64,000 nucleotides of DNA from Epiperipatus broadwayi (taxonomy: Eukaryota; Onychophora; Udeonychophora; Euonychophora; Peripatidae). Position 1 is the stretch's first letter. Every line of letters starts with the position of its first letter. Under the pieces are notes generated by a model, which was given only the letters and a program-made list of their open reading frames with translations, ran no database searches and was not told where the DNA came from. Of the stretch, positions 47,758 through 59,838 are shown piece by piece. A program made the translations under genes and the position numbers. The stretch covers positions 370,001-434,000 of the forward strand of contig JAQFVV010006626.1 in NCBI GenBank assembly GCA_028023455.1. The letters run 5' to 3'.

Positions 47758-48649
47758 CATTACTACAATGTGCCAGAGGTCATGATCTTATAAGACTCTT
47801 AAGAATGAAATAAACAGGACATTGATGTGATGTAACAAATCTGGATTTTCTACATTTTTCACGAGTGATTGGATGCAATATAGTGTATAAAGTGAGATAG
47901 CTCTCCCACTGCCATGGTACATAATATACTTATGTCCTACAACAACACACTTTACCCATCACTGTTTTGAAGCCAGTAAGCATATTTTCAGTAATTTATA
48001 ACTGAGTAAATATTCTAAATTATCACCACTAGTAAGTCCATTAATATGGTCAATATAACTTAACAATTAGAAATAAAGGGATTTATTTTAAAAGTTTTTT
48101 TTTCTAGAATGATAAATTAATAACAAAATGGGCTAAGATTATCATAATTTTGATTTTTTCCTTTGATCAAGAAGATATTGTATCATTATTTTGGTACAAT
48201 GCACGTTTAGCATTCTAGCAAGAGAGAAGGTTTCTGAGAAAAAAGTATATTTAAAGAAAATATATATATTAGTAAAAAATATAAAAAATGTATTTTTTTT
48301 TAATAAACAAGATTTATTATTTTATTTTATCAACTGTTATCAAACTACTCTAACAATCAAAGAAAGAAAATGTACATGTACATTTTCTAAGATAAGGAAA
48401 AAGTGTAATTAGAGAGGGAGGAAAGGTGTGATATTTTTTCTTCCCCTAATTAAACATGACTGATTGGAATGTCAACCCATATGAACTTTGTAAATGAAAA
48501 AAAAAACAAAACAAAATCATATATACTAGAAGATAGAGCTTTTATATAATTAAACATTGTTTAATTTTTGTAAAGTAGTCATTTATTTTGACGGTTGATA
48601 TTATTTTTCTTCCCAGCCAGAAGGAATGCTATATTAAAGGTTAAACTGA
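47758..48649. other. Unassigned AT-rich stretch
   Basis: The first 250 bp are less AT-rich and might continue the gypsy fossil on the minus strand upstream of the reverse transcriptase, but I could not identify protease or gag motifs. The rest is low complexity. Confidence 0.35.
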
Positions 48650-48715
48650 AATACAGGCTTATTATATACTCGTATCAATATATGTAGGGTGTATGAGCAC
48701 AGACTTTCACAAGAT
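48650..48715 (-). mobile_element. Family C fragment
   Basis: About 65 bp matching the outer end of family C: ACTGAAATACAGGCTTATTA, then GTATGAGCACAGACTTTCAC. Confidence 0.75.
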
Positions 48716-48899
48716 CTAATTAAGTTGTGATTGATATTGTAAATTAATTACAATGAAAATAATCTTTGTGGGGAAATTACATTTTTGAAAAAAATAAAGG
48801 AAGGAAAAGTGTGAATATATCATTGTGTGATGGAATCAAACCAGAGATATAAAAAGGTGACCCTGTGAACTCTGATTCATTCCTTTCTTGTGTCATTAT

Positions 48900-49620
48900 T
48901 ATTATTTGTGAGTTCTGAAAAAAAATAGGGCTGTATTCTTTACTGAGTGGCAGATCACAGAAAAATATTAAAAAAGCTGTATAAAAATGTTTTGTTGTGT
49001 GTTCCAATATTGACAGATCATGATTTACTTCATCACACATCCCCACACAAACAAAAGTCTATAACAAAACCATATCCAAAGATAAACTGGAACCTGTACT
49101 CATCCCCAGAACTGTAAATAATATTAAATGCCCAAAAATAGATGTCAATTAACATATTATAGAGAATCTTGGGCATCCCTATCTACCTGCCTTTCACATC
49201 ATCAATATTTATGTAAAAGAATATTTTATGAGCCAGAATACAATTATATCTTTCTGGAACACCAGAAGGCAACAGGACACCCATTTAATCCAATTTTCGC
49301 TATAATACAATACATTGAAATAAATGACTTAAAGCATAAAATTCGAAAAGGTTGGTATATAGACAAAACACCAATACTATGATCTGTAAAGACTCAGGTT
49401 TTTTCCATGTCCAAAAAAATAGTTGCTCTGATTCATATAAATTTGAATACCATCAGCTAGATATATGTCCCTCCATTTTCTTTTTTCATATTCCAATTTT
49501 GTTATGATGATGAGAACACAATAAGTTCTCGAACATGGTCAGACATTGTATCATTACTTTTATAGGCATCTATATTACTACATTTTAGCACCCTCAACAC
49601 ATATTACTAACTGTCTCAAA
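48900..49620 (+). pseudogene. Penelope-like element, upstream 5'-truncated copy (GIY-YIG end)
   Basis: Plus strand, collinear with 51400-52140 at an offset of about 2.49 kb. It carries the end of the PLE protein: a decayed GIY core (CAGAACTGT context at 49108), ILGIPIYLPFTSSIFM-like text in shifted frames, then FLEHQKATGHPFNP (about 49256-49297), matching the EH...TGH block of the PLE endonuclease, and LKHKIRKGWYIDKTP. It lacks any reverse transcriptase. Lying directly upstream of a longer copy in the same orientation, it occupies the place of a PLE pseudo-LTR. Stops and shifts make it inactive. Confidence 0.72.
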
Positions 49621-51936
49621 GAAGTACAAGAACTTACCATTACATACAACATTGATCAATAAACCTATCTTGCATCTCAGTCTGTCAATTAATACCATGA
49701 CCCAGCATCTTGAAGTCCTCCAGACATGAGGATGCTTTAAAATCATTTCCAACTGCTGTTGTATTAAAATTAACTTGTTCTTATATAACCATGATATAAT
49801 TAATTGACAACTTCAATTGAATTTGCTTAAAATAATTATCAAAAGATGTAAAAGCTTGCTCAAACATATAAAAAATGTTTCAACAAAATTTGGCACATAC
49901 TACCATTTCCAAAATTATTGTGACAAAATGTAACAATTGATCTGCAGAGTGACAGAAAAAATAATTCTCTCATAAAGTTACTTTTCTCATTTAGAAGCAA
50001 GGAGTGAAGTTTTTCCCTGAAGACAATAATAACACACTAAAAACACACTTCTTTCAAGACTGTGCATGAATATAGACCAAGATATGTCAGTGGACACTGG
50101 AAGCAACCAATAATGAAAATCATTACATATGTAGAGGTCAGCCTTATAGACAACCCAACAAAGATAACTTGATACCAAAATTTAGATAAAGATGTGTCTA
50201 TAAATCAGTCAAAGATACAAACTCTAATTAGAGTTAACACATTAACTCTGTCAAACAGTTTTTCTTAGAAAATGTCATCATCTTCTTGGAGGAAAACAAA
50301 AGCAACAGATTTGTCCTTATGAATAAAATTGAGTTCACCAACAAAATGCAACTCCAAATAAAGAAATCTAAATTTAACCCAATTCCAATTTATACCATAA
50401 AAAATAATAAAGATAAGTTTGTCAGTAATATATTACATAAATACTGCAACAAAGCCTTTACCAAGAATGAATGTTATAAAATATATCCATCCATGCTATC
50501 ACCCACAAATGTTCACCAATGCAAAGGTAATAACCTGTGACTCAGATTCTTACTAGACTTCTGAAACATACTTTATTTTAACCCAGCTAAAATGATCAAC
50601 AAATGATTGCCTGATCAAATCAGTTATGGTTCATACACCATCAAGTTTTCATTTGACTTCATAAACCATATAAAAATATCAAACTTAAATCTACATATAA
50701 AATACCTTCTCCTTGGACATCATCAAACTTTATGACTCAATTAACAGAAAACTCTAAATAAACATTAAAAGAGATGACCCCTCCAAACACAATTATTCTC
50801 CAATACTAACTGAATTTATTCTTGTATATCTCTGTTGGCTATATAATAATATTGTAAATACATTTAATTGCCAAATTTATAAAATGACTAATGAATGACT
50901 CATGGACTACCCCTCAGTGGCATTATATCCAGTCTATACTTAAATCAGTGTGAAGAAATAATTCTTCCATTACATTTCACATTCACCCATGATCTCATCC
51001 ACACATGCTCCATAGTTGATATCTTTATGGCTGGACCATAGTCCTCAATCCACAACCTCAAACAAAATTTCTGCTGCATTGGATCTTACTTGTCATCATT
51101 GAATATAAAAGACTCATGTTAAACTGAGAGATATAGTTAGACATGCTCATACAAAGAAAAAATATTTTCTAGAATACTTGATGTGCATCAAACTTCCACA
51201 AAGTTCATGGATTCACATATCCTAAATTAACTTTCTCCTCATTTTCACAAACTAGCTGGTCTATTCTCTTTTTTATATTGTAATCACCTACTAGGCCAAA
51301 ATAAATTGTTCCACAAAGCAAATATGTAAATTTAAAATATTTACCATCCATCAGATTCAAATACAGCCACCTAACAAAAAAAAGTCAGATAATTCTCTAC
51401 CACAAACTAAACTCACTCTTCCCCAAGTGATGATACAAATGATGATAGACAATGGTTACTTTTCCCATACACCACCTCACTAACAAAAACATTTAACAAA
51501 GCGTTCTCCCCATTATTTTGTCTAAGTTTCTGTACTCCTCTTTCAACCAATAAACTAATCAATAATTCCAAGAATAAACTAGAATATGACCTCACATCCA
51601 GAACTGTGTATAAAATGAAATTCCCCTCCAAAAAGATGTCAGTCAACATATTGAGGATCTTGAGCATCCCTATCTACACATATTTCACAACATCAATATT
51701 TATATAAAAGAGCATAACTATCTTTCTGGAACACCAGAAGGCAACAGGATATCCATTTAATCCTAATTCAGCAATAAAATACATTGAAAGAAATTACTCA
51801 AAGCATAAAATTGTAGAGACTTGGTGTATATCCAACAACAGCATAACAACATCAATGCTGTAAACTCTGAAGAATAATGCTTCCCCTCTGCACAAAATGG
51901 ATGCTCGAATTTGCATAAGTTTGAATACTATTAGCT

Positions 51937-51982
<46 letters not shown>

Positions 51983-52140
51983 CCATTTCAATTTTTTTCA
52001 TATTCTGATTTTTCTAAGATTTTAAGAACACAATAAATTCTTGAAAGTGTTCAGTCCTATTATCATTGCTTTTATCAGCTTCTTTCTCTACTGCTGTATT
52101 TATGTGCACTCAACAGACTAAAAACTTTAAATAATGTAGC
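49621..52140 (+). pseudogene. Penelope-like element, long copy with reverse transcriptase and GIY-YIG domains
   Basis: Plus strand with the domain order of a PLE. ENVIIFLEENKSNRFVLMNK (about 50266-50325) matches the N-terminal ADKG block. FSFDFINHIK lies near 50647-50676. MTHGLPLSGIISSLYLN (50895-50945) matches MGSPLSG--AEIYL. SIVDIFMAG (51009-51035) is the YVDDIF catalytic box with one Asp lost. SPHFHKLAGLFS (51233-51268) matches the HP--HK----- block. Then come NKLINNSKNKLEYDL, RTVYKMKF (GIY half, about 51600), FLEHQKATGHPFNPNSAIKY (about 51733-51792) and KHKIVETW. Many stops separate these blocks. The 5' boundary is approximate; the 3' part repeats 48900-49620. Confidence 0.75.
51939..51978. 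repeat. (TA)n microsatellite in the PLE 3' region
   Basis: TA run exactly where the upstream copy has only AGATATATGTCCC, so it expanded in this copy alone. Confidence 0.95.
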
Positions 52141-52519
52141 AGAAGCATCTCTCAAACATATTAGGCAATTATAAAAGGGAGAATTTATTTAGTCATTAAC
52201 ATACATGATCAAGAATTATATCTGGTGGACCTTAGACCATTCTCTTTCTATCAGAACAGCTAATCTAATACAGAGTGAAACTGTTAGTGATGTATAATTT
52301 TAGAACTAACATTCTTATACTACAAAGATAACTGACAAAATGGTGACTTATAATCCAGAAAATAAATGTTTGGACAAACCTAATGATGAAGATAAATTTA
52401 ATGCCATTGAACTTTTAAGGAAAGTGGTGGCAATATCTGAATCCAGTCACCATGGTCTATCATGTACCATGCTTTAAATTACAGAATTATATTCCCTTTA
52501 AATATATATATATATTTAC
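52141..52519. other. Unassigned stretch
   Basis: Short plus-strand runs such as NKMVTYNPENKCLDK have normal amino-acid balance but no family was recognised. It may be the 5' part of the LINE that follows. Confidence 0.3.
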
Positions 52520-52620
52520 ATATGTCATAACATCATCCAGGAAGCAAACACATTACAAATGTCTGCAAGCAATTGCTTGCTTGCAAGGCAGCTGCACTGA
52601 CCCCTCGGTTACCAACACTT
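52520..52620 (-). mobile_element. Short tRNA-derived SINE, copy 5
   Basis: Minus-strand, diverged copy: ATGTCATAACATCATCCAGG, CTTGCTTGCAAGGCAGCTGC, ACTGACCCCTCGGTTACCAA. No clear target duplication. It sits just upstream of the LINE fragment at 52650. Confidence 0.75.
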
Positions 52621-52639
52621 AAAAACTAACCAATTTTTA

Positions 52640-53070
52640 TTTCTAAAGAATTATACCCAATACAAGACCTGTATCTTTATTTTTTAAAAAAGGAAAAATT
52701 CTCAACTTAAGAAAATCTAAGACCAATATCAATGAGCCCTTTGGGTATAAAGATCTTACAAATGGCCCTGAAAGATAAAATAAAGCCTTTCATATCATCA
52801 ATGCATTTTAAATATCAATCTATTAATCAAGCAGTCTTTTATATTTACAACTATTATTTACACAGTTCAAAAAAATTAAACTGTATATAAAAATCATCAT
52901 TTGATGTAATTTCTGTAGACAATCTCATTAACACCCTTTTTGGCATTACCTTTCCTAGAGCATATCTTTATGTCTTGACAAATGAGTCATATGTCAGAAT
53001 CAATGGGTGAATTGATCCTCAATCATCTGAGTTGTTCAATATTATCTTGAATATTATTTGACATTTATAT
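52640..53070 (+). pseudogene. LINE reverse transcriptase fragment, same family as 24531
   Basis: Plus strand. PISMSPLGIKILQMALKDKI (about 52724-52783) is the RPISLL---KI-E block; FKYQSINQAVFYIYNYYL follows as the Q-GFR---ST--AI region; KSSFDVISVDNLINTLFGIT (about 52890-52949) is the AFD block with the first catalytic Asp; then TNESYVRING, a stop, and PQSSELFNII. The second block resembles the 24531 fossil closely (KSTFDMISIDLLINIL), so both belong to one LINE family. One frameshift precedes PISM and one in-frame stop follows ING. The catalytic box is not found. Confidence 0.78.
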
Positions 53071-53899
53071 ATTAATAATTAATAGATGTTTTGCAACTTC
53101 ATTAAATTTAAACATAATCAATTTATCATTTAAAATTTTTTTTGTTTACATAATTATTTTTTAGCTTTTATCCAAAACAATATATAACTATTATATCTAA
53201 AGATTCTATAAATATAAAATACTCTTACAAAATTATTCACTTTTTATCTCAAGCCTTCCTTTTTGTCTCACAGAATCCTATAAAGTCTAGTAATTCCTTT
53301 ATTCATTCTTAAAAAAATTTCTATATGTATATTTTTTTCTAAAATTACATGTAAATAGACAAAATGACTTTAAGCATGAAATCATAACTGTACCTAACTA
53401 CTAAATAAATTTTCTTTTGATTTTTTCTAAAAACCTCAACTCTTCTTATAATGCAGAACTGCAATTTCTTAAATTTCTAATTTGCCTATTTTACATATTT
53501 AGTATAATCTTAAAACTGAACTAAAATTTAAATATTATATTTTCAAAAATCTAGGCTATTATATAATAATAACGCGCTTTGATTTTATTTTTTATTATAA
53601 AGAACCTATATGTAAATATTTAGTAAATTAAATAAACAAATACTAATAAACATTTTATTTAACAACATTTTTTTAAAAAAAGGGTTAATATAAGTTTTGA
53701 AAATGAAAAATCTAAAAGTAAACAAAATAATTAATTTCAATAAAAGTTATTTATAACCGATTTTCAAAACAAATACAATTTAAAAACTTTCAAAGAATTT
53801 TAGTATTATCATGTATAGAATAAAAAGAAAAACCGTTTAATAGAACGAACTTAAAGCTCAATTTTATTCTTATTTAAATAATTAGATAGTTCTTTTTAG
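53071..53899. other. AT-rich background, no gene seen
   Basis: Very AT-rich DNA between two LINE remnants of opposite orientation. No motif was recognised. Confidence 0.5.
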
Positions 53900-54724
53900 T
53901 TTTAAAATAAATTTATTAAACATAGTAACATAATAATATACAGTTAAACTTTATAAAAAATTACATAGCATTCAGAATGAAAATTGAAAAAGTCAATGCA
54001 GAGAAAAGGGTATATTAATAAGATTAAGAGGAAAATAAAACTTTCATCCAAGTATCATCATGTTGACTCACAGGCGAAAGCAGAGAGTCTCGCTGCTTGA
54101 CTTGGTCAAGAAGCTTGATAAAGACAGAGCCGAGTCCTGAGAATGACCAAAGATGAGCCTGCAACATGTCCACCATAAAGAAAATGTTATAAAGATAGAT
54201 AATCTTATTGCTGCAAAAGATCCCTTCTTGAGAGTATTAGAAACAGAAAGAGCACCCCTAAGATCCAGAGAGACATTCGCAACAATAAAGTCCCTAATCG
54301 ACCTAAGAGCAGGACAAATACAGAAAATAAGGAGTATTGTCTCATCATATAATCTACACAACTGACACTGAGACGAAATCCTAATGAAACCTCTGCTGGT
54401 CACTAAAAAATAACTTGTTGGGAGAGCATTTAAATTCAGTTTAAGTACAAAATCAACATGTCTTGCTTCAATGAAAAGAAGTTTCATTTTACGCAAGAGA
54501 ACTTTATTTGAAACACCTAATAAAGTCAAAAGAGGAGTATAATGTGGAAATTTTAATTTATAAACATCCCAGAATGTCAATTTCCCATCAAGCGGAACTT
54601 GAACCGACGGTATTGACTTAATAACTGACTTCCATAAATCAGCAATCCAATAACTTGAAAATGGAGGTGGTGTATCTGTATAGATAGTTATTTTTAAAAA
54701 AATAAAACATTTTATTTGTTTAAT
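53900..54724 (-). pseudogene. LINE C-terminal region with zinc-binding (zf-RVT-like) motif
   Basis: Minus strand. The frame is open for about 218 codons, from about 54724 (a stop lies at 54725-54727) to the TGA at 54068-54070, so it runs past the apparent start at 54580. Order: SSYWIADLWKSVIK, then VPLDGKLTFWDVYKLKFPHY, then LKLNLNALPTSYFLVTSRGF, then CQLCRLYDETILLIFCICPA and LRSIRDFIV. The C-x2-C ... ET ... C arrangement with a preceding L-T----L-G block matches the zinc-binding region after the reverse transcriptase in several LINEs, though the usual His is replaced (LLIFC). The UTR runs to about 53900. GC is higher than the surroundings, which fits a younger insertion. 5'-truncated. Confidence 0.75.
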
Positions 54725-54982
54725 TCAATTACTTTATTTAAAAATAATATTTTCATTAACAACTTTGCACTCGATAAAGGTGTTTGCTAAAATTAATTTT
54801 TCTCACATGATTCTGATATAAAATATTTTTAGAGCATATGCATTTAGGTTGTTTGAATCTTAAAGATTTAACTAATATGAAAGTTATAAGAGAAACAAAT
54901 AGAAATGCAGCAAGCCTGGGAAGAGTGATTTACTCTCTTTGTTTAAAGATATGTTTATTAACATTATTATGGCATTTATGTA
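54725..54982. other. AT-rich background, no gene seen
   Basis: Spacer between the LINE fragment and the MITE. The frame at 54838-55053 runs into the MITE and is not supported. Confidence 0.5.
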
Positions 54983-55415
54983 TTAGTCCACTAGTGAGAT
55001 TTCATTTACTTATTAGTCTGGCAATGTTTATTTTAAAAAATGGTCACCTATAACTTTATTTAGTGAAAATTAAACAAACATGCATTTACAAAAGTTGTTT
55101 CTTAACATAGCTATGGCGAACTGAACTTTATTACCTCAAACCATTTTCTGTTACTATTGACTACTCTCTTTAAACAATCCTGAATGAAATACCACCATTG
55201 TTTGTCTGAACTGTTGGCATAAAATGTAATATCATGGTTATAAAATTAGCAGCAAATCGAATATCTTGACTAACAACTTTCTCCTCATCAAAATATTTTC
55301 TATTATTCACTTACAAAATTCATTCATTTCCTTTTTAGAAGATTGTAAAGATAATTAATTCGATGTTCATATACAAATTTGTTTGTGCTGGCAACTTTTA
55401 TCACCACTGGACTAA
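54983..55415. mobile_element. TA-target MITE (family T), copy 2
   Basis: A 433-bp element with terminal inverted repeats TTAGTCCACTAGTGA and TCACCACTGGACTAA, flanked by TA (54981-54982, 55416-55417). It is collinear with 12128-12557 (GTCACCTATAACTTTATTTA, AACAACTTTCTCCTCATC, CTTTTTAGAAGATTGTAAA). Better-preserved ends than copy 1. No coding capacity. Probably mobilised by a Tc1/mariner-type transposase (inferred from TA target and ends). Confidence 0.8.
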
Positions 55416-55417
55416 TA

Positions 55418-58075
55418 ATATGTAAGTCCCATTATTATTATAATAATGATATGTTTATTTAAAGTGTGTTTAAAAAATGACTGAAATACAAAATAATCAA
55501 AAAGAGAGATTTACAAATAAAATATTATAAAGTTAAGATTTTCAAAAACATTTTCTTTTGAAACAATAGAAACAGAACAAAATTTGATTCTCATTATTAG
55601 AAAATTTCCATTTGTTAATTGGCTTTTAAAGCCTTTTAAACGTTGTTCTTAGTTTAAAACAAATTTGTATAAACCATTAAAAGTTAAATATGATTAAAAA
55701 TGTAATTTTAAAAAGCTATAAACATATATCTAAAGTTATATATATATATATGTTTTTTTTTTAATATATGTCAATAAAAGTAGAACTACAAAGCCCATTG
55801 GTGAATTAAAAGTAAAATTAAATAGATAATAATGTTTATAAATCATTAAATGATGGCTTACTTTAATTAAAAATGGAATCAGCAAAATATAAAGAGTTTT
55901 AACTAGAATAATATCAATATAAGCATTATTAAAAATTAACAAATTGTTTGAAAAATACAATTTTGAAGTTGTTAAGCTTAAGATTGGCAGTTTCCAATAA
56001 AAATGTTGGAGAATTTAATATGAAAATAAATAGATAAAATAATAATGGTTTTATTATATAAAGACCTACGTTTTTGCATAGTTAACAAATATTTAAGTTT
56101 CTAGAACTGATCATGAACTATTTTTGAAATACATTCTTAATGCTTGAAAACTATTTTGATATTTTAAATAGATATTTTTAATAAATTTGAAACCTACATA
56201 TACACTAGAATAGATTAAAATTTGTCTGCAACTTACAAATATATAATGTAACTGAAAAACTGATGCTCTTAATCAGAAAGTGTTTGCCAAATTGTTATAG
56301 CACCAAATTGTAACTAATGCAATGAAAAACTAAAATAATTTAACCTAACTAAATTATGATTGTCCAACATGTTAACCTAACCTTTACTATGCAAATAATC
56401 ACTATAATGATATCCTTTAATGTAAAAAGAATATTTGAATATCTAAGAAAACACTATAAAATGTGTATTAATAAATAATAAAAATATCTCATGATTATTA
56501 TGAATTTAACATATAATTGTGTATTTGTAAATAAGAATAAATTCATCACACGATATTTGTGTGTTTGGCTAGCATATCCACTCTAAGTTTTCATACTTCA
56601 TATACAATCTAATGTTATATCAAGGTTTAAAATATTTAAGCATAATAAATAAAACATTTCTGAACTCTATTATTATTTTCTAAATCTTTATCCTCGATTG
56701 GGTTAAATAACAAAATGTATTTTGTTGTAACTAACTTGTATTTTCATATTTTAATTATGTGCAAGTATTAGTTGATGAATGCCAAAATAATGAAAGAAGA
56801 AATGTGGTAATTTAATAAATATAAAATCAATTAATTATCAAAACAATCAATACATGAAATTAAATAGAACTACAGTACTAATAAAGCAAGTTTTCATCAC
56901 TCTAGAGATAAAAAATTTCTAGCAATCTTAATTTGGGGAGCTTGTTTCAAATTTCTCCAATATTAATAACTCTAAATGTGTATTGTCTTGTGTTATAGAA
57001 TACAGTAAGCCATTGAAAAATATTGTTAAGCAAAAAAAGAAAACTTAAGTATAAATAATCATTATTAAGTGACAAAATGAAATAATGTTTTATCTGACCC
57101 CAATCTCTCATCTAGGTATCTCTCTGATATAAGCTTTAGTTATTTCTTAAAATGCATAACCTTTATCTCAAATAGTATAACCCTCTAAAGATATGAAAGT
57201 ATCTTGTCTAGTTTTTATAGGTACATGTGCTTTACAAAAGATGCTTAATTAAGCTAACATCTACCAATAAACTATAAACATGTTGATAGGAGCCTATCTT
57301 TACTAAACAACAATATTATTTATGTAAATTTTATTGTTATGAATGCAATATAAGTAAATAAATTAATCTTCATACAGGTTTTCAATTATCTTATTTAAAA
57401 ATGTATGGGTAACACTTATAAAATATTTCAAACTATATAAATATAATTATTTACACTTACTTTTTAGATAGCTTATAGTATTTAATCATAATAGCATAGG
57501 CTGAAAATTAGAGATTAATAAAACATATGAAATATATAAACTATTATATATTAATTATGATAGTTGTAATTAATTAAAAATTTTCCTCGGTAACAAATTA
57601 CACATATACTAAGTCACCAATATTAAAATATAATTTGATTTATACTACCTGTATAACCCTTTTATTCATGCTTTGCTTAAATGAGAACTTTATTTTGACC
57701 TATAAACTATATGTAATAACAAATAAAACAAATATTTTTTATAACATAAATTTCCTTTAAAGTCTTTAATGGTTCCAATATTTTATCCAGGCACAGGTTT
57801 TTAGAATATTTTAAAGTAATCAAAATCTGTGAGTATTTTAATTACAAGTCATAGAGAATAAGGTAAGAATTAATCATTATAGAACAATAAATAGTGATGA
57901 AATTTTGTCTTTTAGTAAAATCATTAATTTTCAAACTAGCAAAAAATCACAACAGATTGATTTTTTTAATTTCTAAATAAGTGAAATGAATAATTAGTAA
58001 TCTCCTGGGAAAGGAAATTCATTAATAGTAGCATTTTTTAAAAAAAATACTTACAAATAAAAATTTCATTACTAC
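55418..58075. other. AT-rich background, no gene seen
   Basis: About 2.7 kb of very AT-rich DNA with a short (TA)n at 55738-55751. No coding-like segment and no repeat of the named families. Confidence 0.45.
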
Positions 58076-58440
58076 TATATGGTATGGCTGAAGATCTATC
58101 ATCCCCATATAGCTATTTGAGTTGGATAGCTGAGTTTGAAGACATGTAGATGTCTGAAAATTTCACATTTTCCACTCAATAGATAACTTTTAAATAAGTG
58201 CTTGGCTTTGGGTTGGCATTTTTAGATCTAGTGTCTGAACTTAGCCTGATACCTCTGAGGAGAGCCCAAGCACAAAACCATGATCAGAGGTTTGGGAAGG
58301 GGTTCCTGACAGAGATATTTTAAGTGCTGGCTCTGGCTAAGCATTTATCATAAAGCTTGTAGAGGAATTGGCAATCCTCATTGTTTATAACTTAAAGCTT
58401 AAGAGATAGGGTCATGTGATTATGATTCTTATTTTAAAAA
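58076..58440 (+). mobile_element. Family B repeat, longest copy
   Basis: Forward copy: GGTATGGCTGAAGATCTATC, CAGCTATTTGAG-type words, GTGCTTGGCTTTGGGTTGGC, TAGATCTAGTGTCTGAAC, CCATGATCAGAGGTTTGGG, GAGGAATTGGCAATCCTCAT, ending AAGCTTAAGAGATAGGGTC and ATGTGATTATG. About 365 bp, no coding capacity, no clear target duplication. The same sequence is found reversed at 23905-24240 and as a 3' part at 12818-13010. Confidence 0.8.
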
Positions 58441-59158
58441 TTTCATTAGTTTTAAAACTGTTTTAAACCAAATATCCAATATGCAGGTATTTGTACAATA
58501 TCTTTTAATATTTGTTTTTAATTATAGTAGCAGGTGATTAAATGAAGGGTTAGCATTCCAAAATAGTTTAAAATTATCCCTCTCAATAAAATCTTCAAAT
58601 TTAATTTTGTTCATACATTTACTATGATACATGTTTTGCAGATGTTTTGATTGTTTATTTGGACAATTTAGACACACATTTGCCCAGATGGGGCAAATAA
58701 GTGTAAATAGCTCTATGCTTTATAGAATCAATAATAGAGAGTTCAAAAAAATGAAAAAAATACTTTAATGTAAAATTAGAAAATACTTTTTTTTAATAGC
58801 AATATTAAATAAATATGATTGATTTGTGAAATATACAAATTGTAGAGAAGAATGTTTCATAGCAGCAGCAGCATTAATGTCCAAAAATAACAGAATTTTT
58901 CAAACATATAAATTTTAGTTTGGCTGAAAAACAACTAGAAATTATGGAAGGTATTTTTGTTTTCATAGTATTTTATATATTCATATGAATTCTATTAATA
59001 AATTATTGATTTTTTTTTATAAATTTCAGTTGTTTTTTTTACTAAAAATTAACTAAATGTGACTCAACCACACATTTCTTTCATATGAAAACCATTCATA
59101 CAAAATATTATGCAACAAATAAACTTTAAATGAGATTGCAAACATTTTCTTTTTCTGT
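58441..59158. other. AT-rich background, no gene seen
   Basis: Nothing supportable beyond short homopolymers and a small AGCAGCAGCAGC-type patch near 58861. Confidence 0.5.
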
Positions 59159-59838
59159 TTTTTTATATTGGACTATTTTTATCATTTAATATGTGTGTTG
59201 AATGTCTTTAGAAAAGTTTAATTTTATTTAAATATTCCAAATGCATTCAACTGTTAGTAATATCACAGCAAACAGGTTAGGATATGCACCAACTGTTAGT
59301 AATATCACAGCAAACAGGTTAGTATATGCACTAACTGTTAGTAATATCACAGCAAACAGGTTAAAATATGCACAACATTTTGAGAGGTATTTTTCTCCCC
59401 TCTTATTCAGGTGTTGCTGGCCTGACCAGTGACAGTACTTGCATGGAATTCAAAACTGGGTCCTTAGATTCTTGATTATTGAATTTTAAGATAGCACAAT
59501 GGCTCAGTTGTTTAGAGCACTACCTTAAATTTCAATAATGAAGAATCTAAGGACCCAGGTTCAAATCCCATGCTAGTACTGTCACTGGTCAGACCAGCAA
59601 CACTAGAAGAAGAGGGGAGAAAAAAACCTCTCGAAACATTGTGCATATACTGACCTGTTTGCTGTGATATTACTAACAGTTATTTGCTGTGATATTACTA
59701 ACAGTTGGTACATATACTAACCTGTTTTCTGTGATATTACTAACAGTTGAATGCATTTAGAATATTTAAATAAAATTAAACTTTTCTAAAGACATTCAAC
59801 ACACATATTAGATGATGGAAATAGTCCAATATAAAAAT
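59159..59838. mobile_element. 680-bp palindrome of a tRNA-type SINE with a 42-bp internal tandem repeat
   Basis: Two head-to-head copies of one element: left arm about 59159-59493 (minus orientation) and right arm about 59524-59838 (plus), separated by about 30 bp. The right copy begins at about 59494 with a tRNA-like head: A-box-like TGGCTCAGTTGTTTAGAGC, then B-box-like GGTTCAAATCCC at about 59561. It continues through CAGCAACACTAGAAGAAGAG and a tandem repeat of a 42-bp unit (ACTGTTAGTAATATCACAG with CAAACAGGTTAG as its other half), then TTTAAATAAAATTAAAC and a tail to TCCAATATAAAAAT. The left arm has three 42-bp units; the right arm has similar units, one shortened. The loop holds only the A-box side. 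The plus-strand VSNITANRL frame is a translation of the repeat. Confidence 0.82.
59250..59377 (+). repeat. 42-bp tandem repeat, three units (left arm)
   Basis: Three units of AACTGTTAGTAATATCACAG plus CAAACAGGTTAGGATATGCA and two bases, starting at about 59250, 59292 and 59334; the third diverges at its end. The inverted counterpart is at about 59645-59750. Confidence 0.88.

Noticed and set aside
59250-59377. Regular repeats that might suggest a CRISPR array
   Set aside because: The units are contiguous 42-bp tandem copies with no unique spacers, in a eukaryotic SINE.
59241-59432. Frame with repeated VSNITANRL, resembling a repeat protein
   Set aside because: The periodicity is the 42-bp DNA tandem repeat of a SINE, and the opposite arm carries the same repeat inverted.
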